Both the position numbers and the translations under genes were made by a program. A stretch of 51,089 nucleotides of DNA from CAXTEJ01 sp964243295 (GTDB lineage: Bacteria > Actinomycetota > Actinomycetes > Actinomycetales > Angustibacteraceae). The stretch covers positions 1-51,089 of the forward strand of contig CAXTEJ010000026.1 of NCBI GenBank assembly GCA_964243295.1. The letters run 5' to 3'. The notes beneath the pieces are model-generated. The model did not search any database, had not been told where the DNA came from, and saw only the letters and a program-made list of their open reading frames with translations. How positions within the stretch are numbered: position 1 is the stretch's first letter; each line of letters begins with the position of its first letter. Positions 16,498 to 23,622 of this stretch are shown here, in pieces.

Positions 16498-16721
16498 GCC
16501 GAGCGACGCGCCCGGCGCCGGTGGACCGTGGATGACTGCGTGGCGCGGGCCAGCAGGGCGCGCAGCTCGGGATCAGCGTCGTACTCGGCTTGCGCCGCGG
16601 TGACGACGCGAGCCGGTTGCAGCAGCAGGCTCCCGTCCGGGTTCTCCTGCAGAATAAAACGCTCGTTGCTGTGGCCAGGGAGCACCACACGACTACGGGC
16701 ATCGGTCTCAACGATGATCAT
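16494..16721 (-). CDS. AbrB/MazE-like antitoxin candidate
   Basis: A 75-residue protein with a swapped-hairpin AbrB-like N-terminus (IIVETDARSRVVLPG ... FILQENPDGSLLLQPARV) that would bind DNA, and a charged C-terminal tail that would contact the toxin. ATG 16721 follows an excellent AGGAGG ribosome site. A promoter with a palindrome over its -35 box lies directly upstream, fitting self-repression. The first gene of a two-gene operon with the RelE-like partner. Confidence 0.7.
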   Translation of the reverse strand: MIIVETDARSRVVLPGHSNERFILQENPDGSLLLQPARVVTAAQAEYDADPELRALLARATQSSTVHRRRARRSA

Positions 16722-16747
16722 GGCTGCCTCCTGTGGCCGGGGACGCC

Positions 16748-16776
16748 AGCATAGTCGCCCTTCCCTCCATGGGAAA
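16748..16776 (-). promoter_or_regulatory. Promoter and operator-like palindrome of the AbrB/RelE-like pair
   Basis: On the reverse strand TTTCCC (16771-16776) and TATGCT (16748-16753) are separated by 17 bases, a good -35/-10 spacing. The inverted repeat TTCCC-TCCAT-GGGAA (16761-16775) covers the -35 box, where the AbrB-like protein could bind to repress. Confidence 0.5.
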
Positions 16777-16865
16777 GTGGGCGGATGGACATAGATGTCG
16801 CTGCCCCGCCTCAGGCGCGCCTACGAGGCAACAACCACGCCGCCGGGCTGGGTCGCAACCAGCGG

Positions 16866-17552
16866 TCAGCCGCGCTCCGCCTGGGCCTTGGAAGACTGAC
16901 AGGGGGACCGCCCACGAGACGTCGAGGCCAGCACCGGGGCCGACCACGGCACGAGCCGGGTCGCAGCGCCGACGTACAGCGGATGCCGGGGCTGCCCGTG
17001 CCGCGTCGTGCCGAGGCACAGCGGGCGGTCGAGGAGCGGGGCGACCTGGGTCGAGCGGTTCTGGAGCTGCCCGCCGGCTCCCCACGCCGCGACGGTCCGG
17101 GCGCCAGCTCTGGTGACTGCGCGTAGCGTCTCGTCGTTACCCGGGCCGACCGGGTCGGCTGCGGATCTCAGGGCCCGGGGGTCGGTGTCGCGGTGGGCGA
17201 ACAGGTTGACGATGATCACGCCGGTTCGATCATCGGATCGCGACCGGGCCACGCACCTGTCCAGCGTGGGGCGTCGGCGCTGCTCGGTGTCCCCGGTCGC
17301 CGGGTTGAGCAGCACCCAGACGTCGCAGGCGTTCAGGTGCGGCGGCCCCCACCACCGCGCGAATGCGTACCGGTAGACCATGTCGCCCGAGTACAGGTAC
17401 CGCTCAGGTAGGCCCTCGGTCGACGTCCCGGCCGAGTCACGCAGATCGAGGGCGGCGGCGAGCGCACCGAAGAGATCGGTCACGATCGCGTCCACGCCCA
17501 CTCGCCCCGCACTCTTAAGCGCCCCAGAGACAGCGCGAGGAGCCGATGTCAT
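16866..17552 (-). CDS. DUF1643-domain protein
   Basis: A 228-residue protein whose core matches DUF1643: LLNPATGDTEQ, DRTGVIIVNLFAHRDTDP, VAAWGAGG and GTTRHGQPRHPLYV. The biochemical function of the family is unknown; members are common on mobile and accessory DNA. The ATG at 17552 is favoured. An in-frame ATG at 17618 is possible, but its upstream sequence has no Shine-Dalgarno match and its extra residues are low-complexity and cross the CTGG repeat. The N-terminal 45 residues before the domain are unlike the family. Confidence 0.78.
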   Translation of the reverse strand: MTSAPRAVSGALKSAGRVGVDAIVTDLFGALAAALDLRDSAGTSTEGLPERYLYSGDMVYRYAFARWWGPPHLNACDVWVLLNPATGDTEQRRRPTLDRCVARSRSDDRTGVIIVNLFAHRDTDPRALRSAADPVGPGNDETLRAVTRAGARTVAAWGAGGQLQNRSTQVAPLLDRPLCLGTTRHGQPRHPLYVGAATRLVPWSAPVLASTSRGRSPCQSSKAQAERG

Positions 17553-17580
17553 CGGCCCCCCGTCGGGGCCCGGGCGAGCA

Positions 17581-17598
17581 CCCCTGCTGGCTGGCTGG
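17581..17598. repeat. Direct repeat, distal copy (other copy beside tRNA-Ser(CGA))
   Basis: The 18 bases CCCCTGCTGGCTGGCTGG recur in the same orientation at 19430-19447, next to the 3' end of tRNA-Ser(CGA). The CTGG tandem makes chance similarity possible, but the flanking CCCCTG and CGG are also shared. Confidence 0.4.
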
Positions 17599-17626
17599 CG
17601 GGGTTTCGACGAAAGCATGTTCGTGA

Positions 17627-18672
17627 TCAGTCGTTCATGACGACCGCGACCTTGCCTGCGCTCCCGCTGTCGGCGAGGGCGTAGGCCTCCCCGGTCTGGG
17701 CGAGGGGGAATCTCCCGGTCACCGTGCGCTCGGGGTGGAGGTCCCACCGGACGAGGTGCTCCAGCAGATCTTCCATCCGCGGCACCGACGTGACCCACGA
17801 GCCGATGATGCGCCGCTGCGGGTGGATGACCCAGTCGCTGACGTCGAGGTCCAGGCCCCCACCCTCCCCGACCAGGACGAGCCGGCCCTGCGCGCGCGTC
17901 GACCGCAGCGCCGCACTCCGGGCCGCGCCTGCACCCGAGCAGTCGAGCGCCACCTCGACGCCCCGTCCCTTCGTGAGCCTCATGACGTGCTCGACCACCT
18001 CGTCCGGCGACGAGCCCGCCGTCACGACCTCGTCGACCGCCCCGAACGCCGTGGCCATCTCGGTGCGCTCCGGACTCCGGTCGCAGCCGATCACGTACTC
18101 GGCGCCCATCGCCTTGGCCAGGAGCCCCGCGGCCAGCCCGACCGGGCCGAGGCCCGTCACGAGCACGGCGTCCCGGCCGTCGATCTCGGCGCGCACGGTC
18201 GCCTCGTAGGCGGTGCCGAAGCCGCAGGCGACGGCGGCGCCGTCGATGAACGACAGCTCATCGGGCAGCGACACGCAGGACTGCTCCTCGGCCAGGAGGT
18301 ACTCGGCGTGGCCACCGTCGCGCTGGTACCCGTAGGCGAGCTTGTCGGGAAAGCTCGCCTCACAGGTGATGTACGACCCAGCCCGGCAGGCACGGCACCT
18401 CAGGCAACCGACGATGTGGTAGACCACGACACGGTCGCCGGCCGAAGGCGGCTGCCCGGGCGCGCCTCGACGACCTCGCCGCAGGGTTCGTGGCCGGCGA
18501 TCACGTCGTCGTAGGGCTCGGGCCCCACGTGACCGTGGTAGATCGCTCGCAGGTCGCTCCCGCAGATCGTCGACGCCCGCATCCTCAGCAGCACCTGACC
18601 CGGGCCGGGTATCGGGACCGGCACGACCCGCAGGTCGACGGTGCTGTCACCGGGGAGCCACGCTCCCGTCAT
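17627..18672 (-). pseudogene. Zinc-dependent alcohol dehydrogenase with a single frameshift
   Basis: A medium-chain dehydrogenase/reductase split between two frames. The 5' part (from ATG 18672) has the catalytic-zinc Cys and His (STICGSDLRA, AGHEPCGEVVEA). The 3' part has the structural-zinc cysteines CLRCRACRAGSYITC, the nucleotide-binding GLGPVGLAAG and a normal C-terminus. The frames meet near 18437-18445. There the family pattern PGDRVVVYH is restored by adding one G/C base to the local GGCCGGCG run. All catalytic residues survive, so this is either a very recent mutation or a sequencing error. If repaired, it would be a roughly 350-residue NAD(P)-dependent dehydrogenase of unknown substrate. 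Confidence 0.85.
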
Positions 18673-18906
18673 GGTCCCTGCTGTGGACGTGCTCGTCGTC
18701 GTCGTCGCCTCGCCTCTCCACTGTTCCGGACCGCCGCAGGCTCGGCAGGACGCCGACCGCGCCGGTGGGACGTCGAGTACCCCGCGGCAGGCTCCTCAAC
18801 GCTCGCGGGGCAGCGACCGCAGCGTCGGGGCAGCAGACAGACACCCGGGCCATGTGTCCGTACGACCCCGGTGCCCGAAGCGCTGCCGACACACCGTGCC
18901 CCAGAC

Positions 18907-19176
18907 CTAGCCGAGGCCGCGGCGCAGCCCCCGCACACCGAGCAGTGCGCTACTCAGCACCCCGAAGATCATCGCGAGCGGGATGGGAAGGCAGCACCCG
19001 GTGACGCGTACCTGGCCCCCGCCCCGGGTGTTCCGGGAGTAGCTGGGGAACGGCCCTCGCATCCCGAACCCGCTGCGCGGCGCACGCCGCGAGCCGTAGC
19101 CGTAGCCGGCCGGGGGTCGCCGCGACCCGCCGAGCAAGCGGCGGAGCACCGAGGGGATGAGCAGTCGCATGAACAT
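18907..19176 (-). CDS. Small Arg-rich protein with C-terminal membrane segment
   Basis: An 89-residue protein: a basic, Gly/Arg-rich N-terminal half, then VRVTGCCLPIPLAMIFGVL forming one short hydrophobic helix. I recall GCCLPIP-containing small proteins in other actinobacteria but know no function. ATG 19176 stands 6 bases after TAGGTC, a near match to the leaderless -10 box. The nearest genes are the broken dehydrogenase and tRNA-Ser(CGA). Confidence 0.55.
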   Translation of the reverse strand: MFMRLLIPSVLRRLLGGSRRPPAGYGYGSRRAPRSGFGMRGPFPSYSRNTRGGGQVRVTGCCLPIPLAMIFGVLSSALLGVRGLRRGLG

Positions 19177-19429
19177 GCAGGTGACCTACCCGGCGCGCGG
19201 CCGCGCAACCCGTCAGCACGAGACGCACTACCCCCTTGACTGAGCCCCCTCGACCGAGGGCAGGCCGTGAGTCGATGTCGACGCGCTCACGACCCGCGAG
19301 CCGTGGCGCCGTCGAGCTCCGCTGGCACTGGCCCCAGCACGACGAAAGCCGCCCCAGGCCCCCGCGAACAGGGATCTGAGACGGCTATCGCCGACTTCCG
19401 GCCGTGCGGCTCCCGACAGTCGTCGTGAG

Positions 19430-19455
19430 CCCCTGCTGGCTGGCTGGCTGGCTGG
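19430..19455. repeat. CTGG tandem and direct repeat beside tRNA-Ser(CGA)
   Basis: Four and a half CTGG units immediately follow the 3' CCA end of the tRNA. The first 18 bases (19430-19447) match 17581-17598 in the same orientation. It could be slippage-generated, or the arm of an old integration site. Confidence 0.4.
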
Positions 19456-19542
19456 CGGTGGCGGTGGGATTTGAACCCACGGAGGAGTCTCCCCCTCACA
19501 CGCTTTCGAGGCGTGCTCCTTAGGCCGCTCGGACACGCCACC
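19453..19542 (-). tRNA. tRNA-Ser (anticodon CGA)
   Basis: A class II tRNA on the reverse strand: acceptor arms GGTGGCG and CGCCACC pair fully, the anticodon loop CTCGAAA carries CGA, there is a long variable arm, and the T-arm reads GTGGGTTCAAATCCCAC. The discriminator G is followed by an encoded CCA (19453-19455), unlike the tRNA-Ser(GGA) of this window. It decodes UCG. Confidence 0.97.
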
Positions 19543-19552
19543 GCGGGGCACA

Positions 19553-20020
19553 CTACCCGAGCCGGTGACCGGCGAAGAAATCAACGAGCAGCCGGCTGCA
19601 CTCGTCCGGGCGCACCCCGCCGACGACCTCGACGCGGTGCGTGACCCGACGGTCGCGGACGACGTCCCAGACCGAGCCGGTGGCGCCGGCCTTGGGGTCC
19701 CACGCCCCGAGTACGATGCGCTCGACCCGCGCGAGGACGGCCGCTCCGGCGCACATGGCGCACGGCTCGAGGGTCACGACCAGCGAGCAGCCCTCGAGCC
19801 GCCAGCTACCGAGCGCCTTCGCCGCCGCGCGCAGGGCGAGCACCTCCGCGTGGGCGGTGGGGTCGGCGTCGGCCTCACGCCGGTTGGCCGCGGTCGCCAG
19901 CACCCCGCCGTCCGGGTCGAGGACGACGGCACCGACCGGCACGTCGGCGCTGGCCGACGACGCGGACGCAGCGGCGATCGCCAGACCCATCCACCGCTCG
20001 TACGTCGCGGGCGACGGCAC
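19553..20020 (-). CDS. tadA: tRNA-specific adenosine deaminase TadA
   Basis: It converts A34 of tRNA-Arg(ACG) to inosine. The 155 residues carry the zinc-site motifs AHAEVLAL (His and catalytic Glu) and EPCAMCAGA (two Cys), and the family segment VGAVVLDPDG. The GTG at 20020 is used. It lies 17 bases downstream of its associated-protein gene on the same strand and 10 bases before tRNA-Ser(CGA), the usual actinobacterial order. Confidence 0.95.
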   Translation of the reverse strand: MPSPATYERWMGLAIAAASASSASADVPVGAVVLDPDGGVLATAANRREADADPTAHAEVLALRAAAKALGSWRLEGCSLVVTLEPCAMCAGAAVLARVERIVLGAWDPKAGATGSVWDVVRDRRVTHRVEVVGGVRPDECSRLLVDFFAGHRLG

Positions 20021-20037
20021 GCTCAGCTCAGCCCACC

Positions 20038-20646
20038 TCAGCGAAGCGTGTCGAGCAGCTCGTCGAAGCCGCAGCGCTCACCGACCGAGGCGATGACCGA
20101 CGCGGGGTCGCCCTCGCCCTCGTCGACCAGCTCGATCAGCACGTCGGCGTCGACGCCCACGTCGGCGAGCAGGCTGGGGTCGCCGGCCCAGGGCAGCGGT
20201 TCGGCGGTGGTGGTGTCGTCGCCGGCGCTGACCGGCGCGAGGTCGAGGTCGTCGTCCGGCACACCGGCGTCGGTCACGGCGGGCACGTCGACCTCGGGCA
20301 CGACCTCGACCGCCGTGGGGATCTCGGCCTTGGCCGGACGACGGGTGCGCAGATGGGCGAACTCGCCGAGCTCGACGTCGCCGACCGGCGAGAGCAGCCC
20401 GGCGAACTGGCTGCGCTCGGTGGCGGGCATGTCGCTGACGAAGGCGCGGGGGTCCTCGTCGTCGTCGACGCGGACCAGCGCGAACCAGTCGTCCTCGCGC
20501 TCGATCACGGCGAGCACCGGCCCACCGCGGCTGACCCCCCGCAGCACCTCGGCGAGCTCGTCCAGCGACTCGGCGTCCTCGACGTCGGCGTCCACGGCGC
20601 GCCACTGCGAACCGGAGCGGGCGAGGACGGCGGTGAAGTACGACAC
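20038..20646 (-). CDS. tRNA adenosine deaminase-associated protein
   Basis: A 202-residue actinobacterial protein that regularly precedes tadA. It begins VSYFTAVLARSGSQWRAVD and has the conserved acidic middle (LAEVLRGVSRGGPVLAVIERED). The C-terminal half here is an Asp/Val-rich acidic stretch ending in a short GFDELLDTLR helix. Its function is unknown; genome context links it to TadA. GTG 20646 is chosen because family members start at this SYF segment. Confidence 0.85.
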   Translation of the reverse strand: MSYFTAVLARSGSQWRAVDADVEDAESLDELAEVLRGVSRGGPVLAVIEREDDWFALVRVDDDEDPRAFVSDMPATERSQFAGLLSPVGDVELGEFAHLRTRRPAKAEIPTAVEVVPEVDVPAVTDAGVPDDDLDLAPVSAGDDTTTAEPLPWAGDPSLLADVGVDADVLIELVDEGEGDPASVIASVGERCGFDELLDTLR

Positions 20647-20740
20647 CGCGACATGGTGGCACGGTGACGGCCGGCCGCGCAGGGCGCAGCGGGCTCTTGT
20701 GGCCGGTCCTGCGGCAGGTCCGGCCCGAGTACGCGCGCGG

Positions 20741-20746
20741 TAGGTT
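20741..20746 (+). promoter_or_regulatory. Leaderless -10 box of upp
   Basis: TAGGTT stands 6 bases before the ATG of upp, and no Shine-Dalgarno sequence is present. Confidence 0.5.
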
Positions 20747-20752
20747 GCGGCC

Positions 20753-21391
20753 ATGCGCGTCCACGTCGCCAACCACCCGCTGGTGGCCCACAAGCTCACC
20801 ACCCTGCGCGACGAGACGACGGACTCACCGACGTTCCGGCGGCTGGCAGACGAGCTCGTCACGCTGCTCGCCTACGAGGCCACGCGCGACGTGCGCGTGA
20901 CCAGCGTCGAGGTGCGCACGCCGGTGGCCGCCGCGACCGGCGTCCGGCTGTCGGCGCCCAAGCCGCTCGTCGTGCCGATCCTGCGGGCCGGCCTCGGCAT
21001 GCTCGACGGAATGATGCGGCTGCTGCCGACCGCCGAGGTCGGGTTCCTGGGCATGGTCCGCGACGAGCAGACCCTGACGGCCACGACGTACGCGACCCGG
21101 CTGCCCGACGACCTGTCCGGCCGGCAGTGCTACGTGCTCGACCCGATGCTCGCGACCGGTGGCACCCTCGCGGCCGCCGTGCGGTTCCTCGTCGAGCGGG
21201 GTGCCGACGACATCACGGCCATCACGCTGCTCAGCGCGCCCGAAGGCGTCGAGCGCCTCGACGGCGAGCTGGCCGACCTCGACGTGCCGATCACCGTCGT
21301 CACCGCCGGCATGGACGAGCGGCTCAACGAGCAGGGCTACATCGTCCCCGGGCTCGGCGACGCCGGCGACCGCCTCTACGGCGTGGTCTGA
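20753..21391 (+). CDS. upp: Uracil phosphoribosyltransferase
   Basis: It makes UMP from uracil and PRPP in pyrimidine salvage. The 212 residues match the family end to end: VANHPLVAHKLTTLRD at the N-terminus, VVPILRAGLGMLDGM, the PRPP loop YVLDPMLATGGT, and the uracil-binding C-terminus GYIVPGLGDAGDRLYG. Divergent from the tadA pair. Confidence 0.97.
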   Translation: MRVHVANHPLVAHKLTTLRDETTDSPTFRRLADELVTLLAYEATRDVRVTSVEVRTPVAAATGVRLSAPKPLVVPILRAGLGMLDGMMRLLPTAEVGFLGMVRDEQTLTATTYATRLPDDLSGRQCYVLDPMLATGGTLAAAVRFLVERGADDITAITLLSAPEGVERLDGELADLDVPITVVTAGMDERLNEQGYIVPGLGDAGDRLYGVV

Positions 21392-21602
21392 CGCGCGCAG
21401 GGGCGCCGTCGCGGTCGACCGGACTCGCCGAGCGTGCCGACCTCGTCGTGCAGGCGGTCATACCGGCCCCCGTGGCCCGCGCCGCTGAGACGAGCCCGCA
21501 CCACGCAGCCCGGCGCGCCTCCCCGCCGCAGGGCACCGCTACCGCCATGCTGTGCCCTGCGAGCCGTGACGACCACGGCGCTGGGCGCGAGGGAGGTGGC
21601 AC

Positions 21603-21770
21603 GTGGGCAGGGTCCGCAAGGTCCTCATCTACCTGGTGCTGGCCTTCTGCGTCTACGCGGTCTTCAAGTCGCCCGACCAGGCCGCCGGCATCGTGCGCGA
21701 CGGCTGGGACGGCATCGTCGCTGGCCTTCGCGCCATCGGGCGCTTCTTCGACGCGCTGCTGAACCGCTAG
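21603..21770 (+). CDS. 55-residue membrane protein
   Basis: It starts at GTG 21603, preceded by GGAGG, and reads VGRVRKVLIYLVLAFCVYAV then FKSPDQAAGIVRDGWDGIV and ends GRFFDALLNR. One N-terminal membrane helix is followed by an amphipathic cytoplasmic or external tail. Four bases separate it from the PH-domain gene, so the two are likely co-translated. Similar short proteins occur beside bacterial PH-domain genes in actinobacteria; function unknown. Confidence 0.72.
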   Translation: MGRVRKVLIYLVLAFCVYAVFKSPDQAAGIVRDGWDGIVAGLRAIGRFFDALLNR

Positions 21771-21774
21771 CACC

Positions 21775-22332
21775 GTGCCGGCCCTCACACCGGCCGGCCT
21801 GGCGCGGGTCGAGCGCTACCTGCTGCCGAGCGAGAGCGCCGTCATCACCTCCCGCCGCCACTGGGTGGTGGTCGCCGAGCCGGTCCTGACCCTCGTGATG
21901 TCCCTGGCCCTCGCGGGGTACGCCGACGCCCGGCTGCCGACCGACGTCCCCTTTGTGCGCGACGTGCTGTGGCTGGGGTTCGTGCTGCTCGTGCTGCGCA
22001 CGGCTTGGCGCGTCGTCGAGTGGCGCTCGGACTGGTTCGTCGTCACCGACGAGCGGCTGCTGCTCACCTACGGTCTGCTGACGCGGCGGGTCGCGATCAT
22101 GCCGCTGGCCAAGGTCACCGACATGTCGTACAACGTCTCGCCGCTGGGCCGGGTGCTGCGCTACGGCGAGTTCGTGTTCGAGTCGGCCGGCCAGGACCAG
22201 GCGCTGCGCAACGTCGACCACCTCCCCGACTCCCGTGCGCTGTTCGCGGTGCTGTCGAACGAGCTGTTCGGCCCGGAGGGCGTCGCGTCCAGCCGCAAGC
22301 GCCGCGGCACCAGCAAGCGCTCGGACGACTGA
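21775..22332 (+). CDS. Membrane PH-domain (bPH2-type) protein
   Basis: A 185-residue protein with two hydrophobic segments (about residues 36-50 and 63-78) followed by a bacterial pleckstrin-homology-like domain: DWFVVTDERLLLTYGLLTRRVAIMPL and the strand KVTDMSYNVSPLGRVLRYGEF are typical. A basic tail ends the protein. GTG 21775 is used. The family is widespread at the cytoplasmic membrane without an established function. Confidence 0.85.
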   Translation: MPALTPAGLARVERYLLPSESAVITSRRHWVVVAEPVLTLVMSLALAGYADARLPTDVPFVRDVLWLGFVLLVLRTAWRVVEWRSDWFVVTDERLLLTYGLLTRRVAIMPLAKVTDMSYNVSPLGRVLRYGEFVFESAGQDQALRNVDHLPDSRALFAVLSNELFGPEGVASSRKRRGTSKRSDD

Positions 22333-22400
22333 CGGCGGATGGGTCGGTCGCCGGGGACTGAGGTGGGGCGGCGCCGACCGACGACGGGGTGTGGCGGGGG

Positions 22401-23174
22401 CTAGGACGCGGCGCGGCCCTGCCGCTTGGCGGCCTTCTCCTCGCGCTCGGCCTGCTCGAGGGCGGCGGCCTCCTCGAGCGTGGGTGCGGAGCCGCCGAGG
22501 TGCTGGGGGTGCCACCAGGGCCGCTCGCCGGGAGCGGGCTGCTCGGGGGTGCGGGACTGCAGCTCGTCGAGCATCTGCTGCAGCCGGGTGCGCAGCTCGA
22601 GGGAGATCGCCTCGCCGTTGACGCCCTTCGGGGTCGGCAGCGGCTCACCGACGCTGATGAGCACGTGCGCCCCGCGGCGGGCCAGGCCGCGCGGGCCACC
22701 CTTGCTGAAGAGCCGCTGGCCGCCCCACACCGCGACCGGGAGCAGCGGCGTGCTGGTGGCCTGCGCCAGGCGCACTGCTCCGGACTTGAGCTCCTTGACC
22801 GTCAGCGACCGGCTGGTGGTGGCCTCGGGGAAGATGCCGACGACCTCACCGGCCTTCAGCGCCTTCATCGCCGTGCGAAAGGACGCCGACCCGGCGTCGC
22901 GGTCGACCGGGATGTGCTTCATGCCGCGCATCAGTGGCCCGGACAGCCGGTGGTCGAAGACGCTCTGCTTGGCCATGAAGCGGGGAAACCGGCCGACCTG
23001 CACCCCCGCCAGCCCGGCGAAGATGAAGTCGACGTAGCTCGTGTGGTTGATGGCGAGCACCGCGCCGCCGACCGCCGGGATGTGCTCGGCACCGAGGATC
23101 TCGACGTGCATGCCGGTGGTCGCGAACCACAGCTTCGCCACGGCGATGACGGGGGTATAGACGGGTTCGACCAC
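22401..23174 (-). CDS. plsC: 1-acyl-sn-glycerol-3-phosphate acyltransferase
   Basis: It adds the second acyl chain to make phosphatidic acid at the inner membrane face. The catalytic block NHTSYVD (NHx4D), the segment FPEATTSRS (glycerol-phosphate binding) and LLPVAVWGGQRLF are in the usual order over 257 residues. Several paralogues are usual in actinobacteria, and some acylate other lipids, so the symbol is by family. The start GTG 23174 stands 6 bases after TAACCT. Confidence 0.9.
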   Translation of the reverse strand: MVEPVYTPVIAVAKLWFATTGMHVEILGAEHIPAVGGAVLAINHTSYVDFIFAGLAGVQVGRFPRFMAKQSVFDHRLSGPLMRGMKHIPVDRDAGSASFRTAMKALKAGEVVGIFPEATTSRSLTVKELKSGAVRLAQATSTPLLPVAVWGGQRLFSKGGPRGLARRGAHVLISVGEPLPTPKGVNGEAISLELRTRLQQMLDELQSRTPEQPAPGERPWWHPQHLGGSAPTLEEAAALEQAEREEKAAKRQGRAAS

Positions 23175-23180
23175 CGGCGA

Positions 23181-23186
23181 AGGTTA
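23181..23186 (-). promoter_or_regulatory. Leaderless -10 box of plsC
   Basis: TAACCT on the reverse strand, 6 bases before the GTG start; no Shine-Dalgarno sequence. Confidence 0.45.
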
Positions 23187-23299
23187 CTCCGGGGTCAGGT
23201 TCCCGTCGCCGCGCCGTCGCGGCCCAGCGGCCGCGGGCCACACCGGTCCCACGAGCTGACGTGCACAGCGATGGCCACCGGACCGCACGGCAGCGCGCG

Positions 23300-23380
23300 T
23301 CAACAGCGCGACAACAGCCGCGCCGGCGCCGTAACAGTGCCGTCAACGACCCGGACGCCGGCCCGCACCGCGGCTTGACT
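23300..23380 (+). promoter_or_regulatory. Candidate kdp operon control region
   Basis: AACAG occurs at 23302, 23313 and 23333, and the related AACGA at 23345. Spacings are about 11, 20 and 12 bases, close to whole helical turns, as for a response-regulator site. TTGACT at 23375-23380 is a fair -35 box, but no convincing -10 follows. This is the only intergenic space in front of the operon, so KdpE probably binds here; the site itself is inference. Confidence 0.35.
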
Positions 23381-23452
23381 GCCACAGCAGCCCCGCGACC
23401 GGGGCCCGCATCACAGCACGCCGTCGTCTGGCGTCCGTCCGAAGGAGCACCG

Positions 23453-23536
23453 GTGGCCGACCTGGCCTTCCTCGTCCTGACCCTGGCCGTCTTCGCGGTC
23501 CTCGGGCTCGTCGCCAAGGGGGTCGAGCGGCTGTGA
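23453..23536 (+). CDS. 27-residue membrane peptide leading the kdp operon
   Basis: It starts at GTG 23453 after a good AAGGAG ribosome site, reads VADLAFLVLTLAVFAVLGLV and ends AKGVERL. It is a single membrane helix with a basic C-terminal end. Its stop overlaps the GTG of kdpF (GTGA). It is not KdpF itself, which follows, and similar peptides precede kdpF in other actinobacteria as far as I recall. It may be an additional small subunit or stabiliser of the Kdp complex. Confidence 0.72.
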   Translation: MADLAFLVLTLAVFAVLGLVAKGVERL

Positions 23537-23622
23537 GCGCCCTCGACGTCATCGCCCTGGTGCTTGGCGTCGCGGCGGTGGTCTACCTCGTCGTGGCGCT
23601 GGTCGCGCCCGAGCGGTTCTGA
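23533..23622 (+). CDS. kdpF: KdpF, small subunit of the potassium-transporting ATPase
   Basis: A 29-residue membrane peptide with the KdpF pattern: ALDVIALVLGVAAVVYLVVA then the terminal APERF. It stabilises the KdpABC complex. Starts at GTG 23533 inside the stop of the preceding peptide; its TGA overlaps the ATG of kdpA (TGATG). Confidence 0.9.
   Translation: MSALDVIALVLGVAAVVYLVVALVAPERF

Noticed and set aside
18647..18892. Small reverse-strand frames between the dehydrogenase and the GCCLPIP protein
   Set aside because: Low-complexity Arg/Ser composition, overlapping alternatives in all frames and no ribosome site.
19228..19584. Reverse frame of 118 codons across tRNA-Ser(CGA)
   Set aside because: It reads through the tRNA gene and the CTGG repeat.
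23187..23452. A ydaO-type (c-di-AMP) riboswitch ahead of the kdp operon
   Set aside because: I could not find the conserved ydaO core stretches in the gap; only the AACAG repeats stand out.
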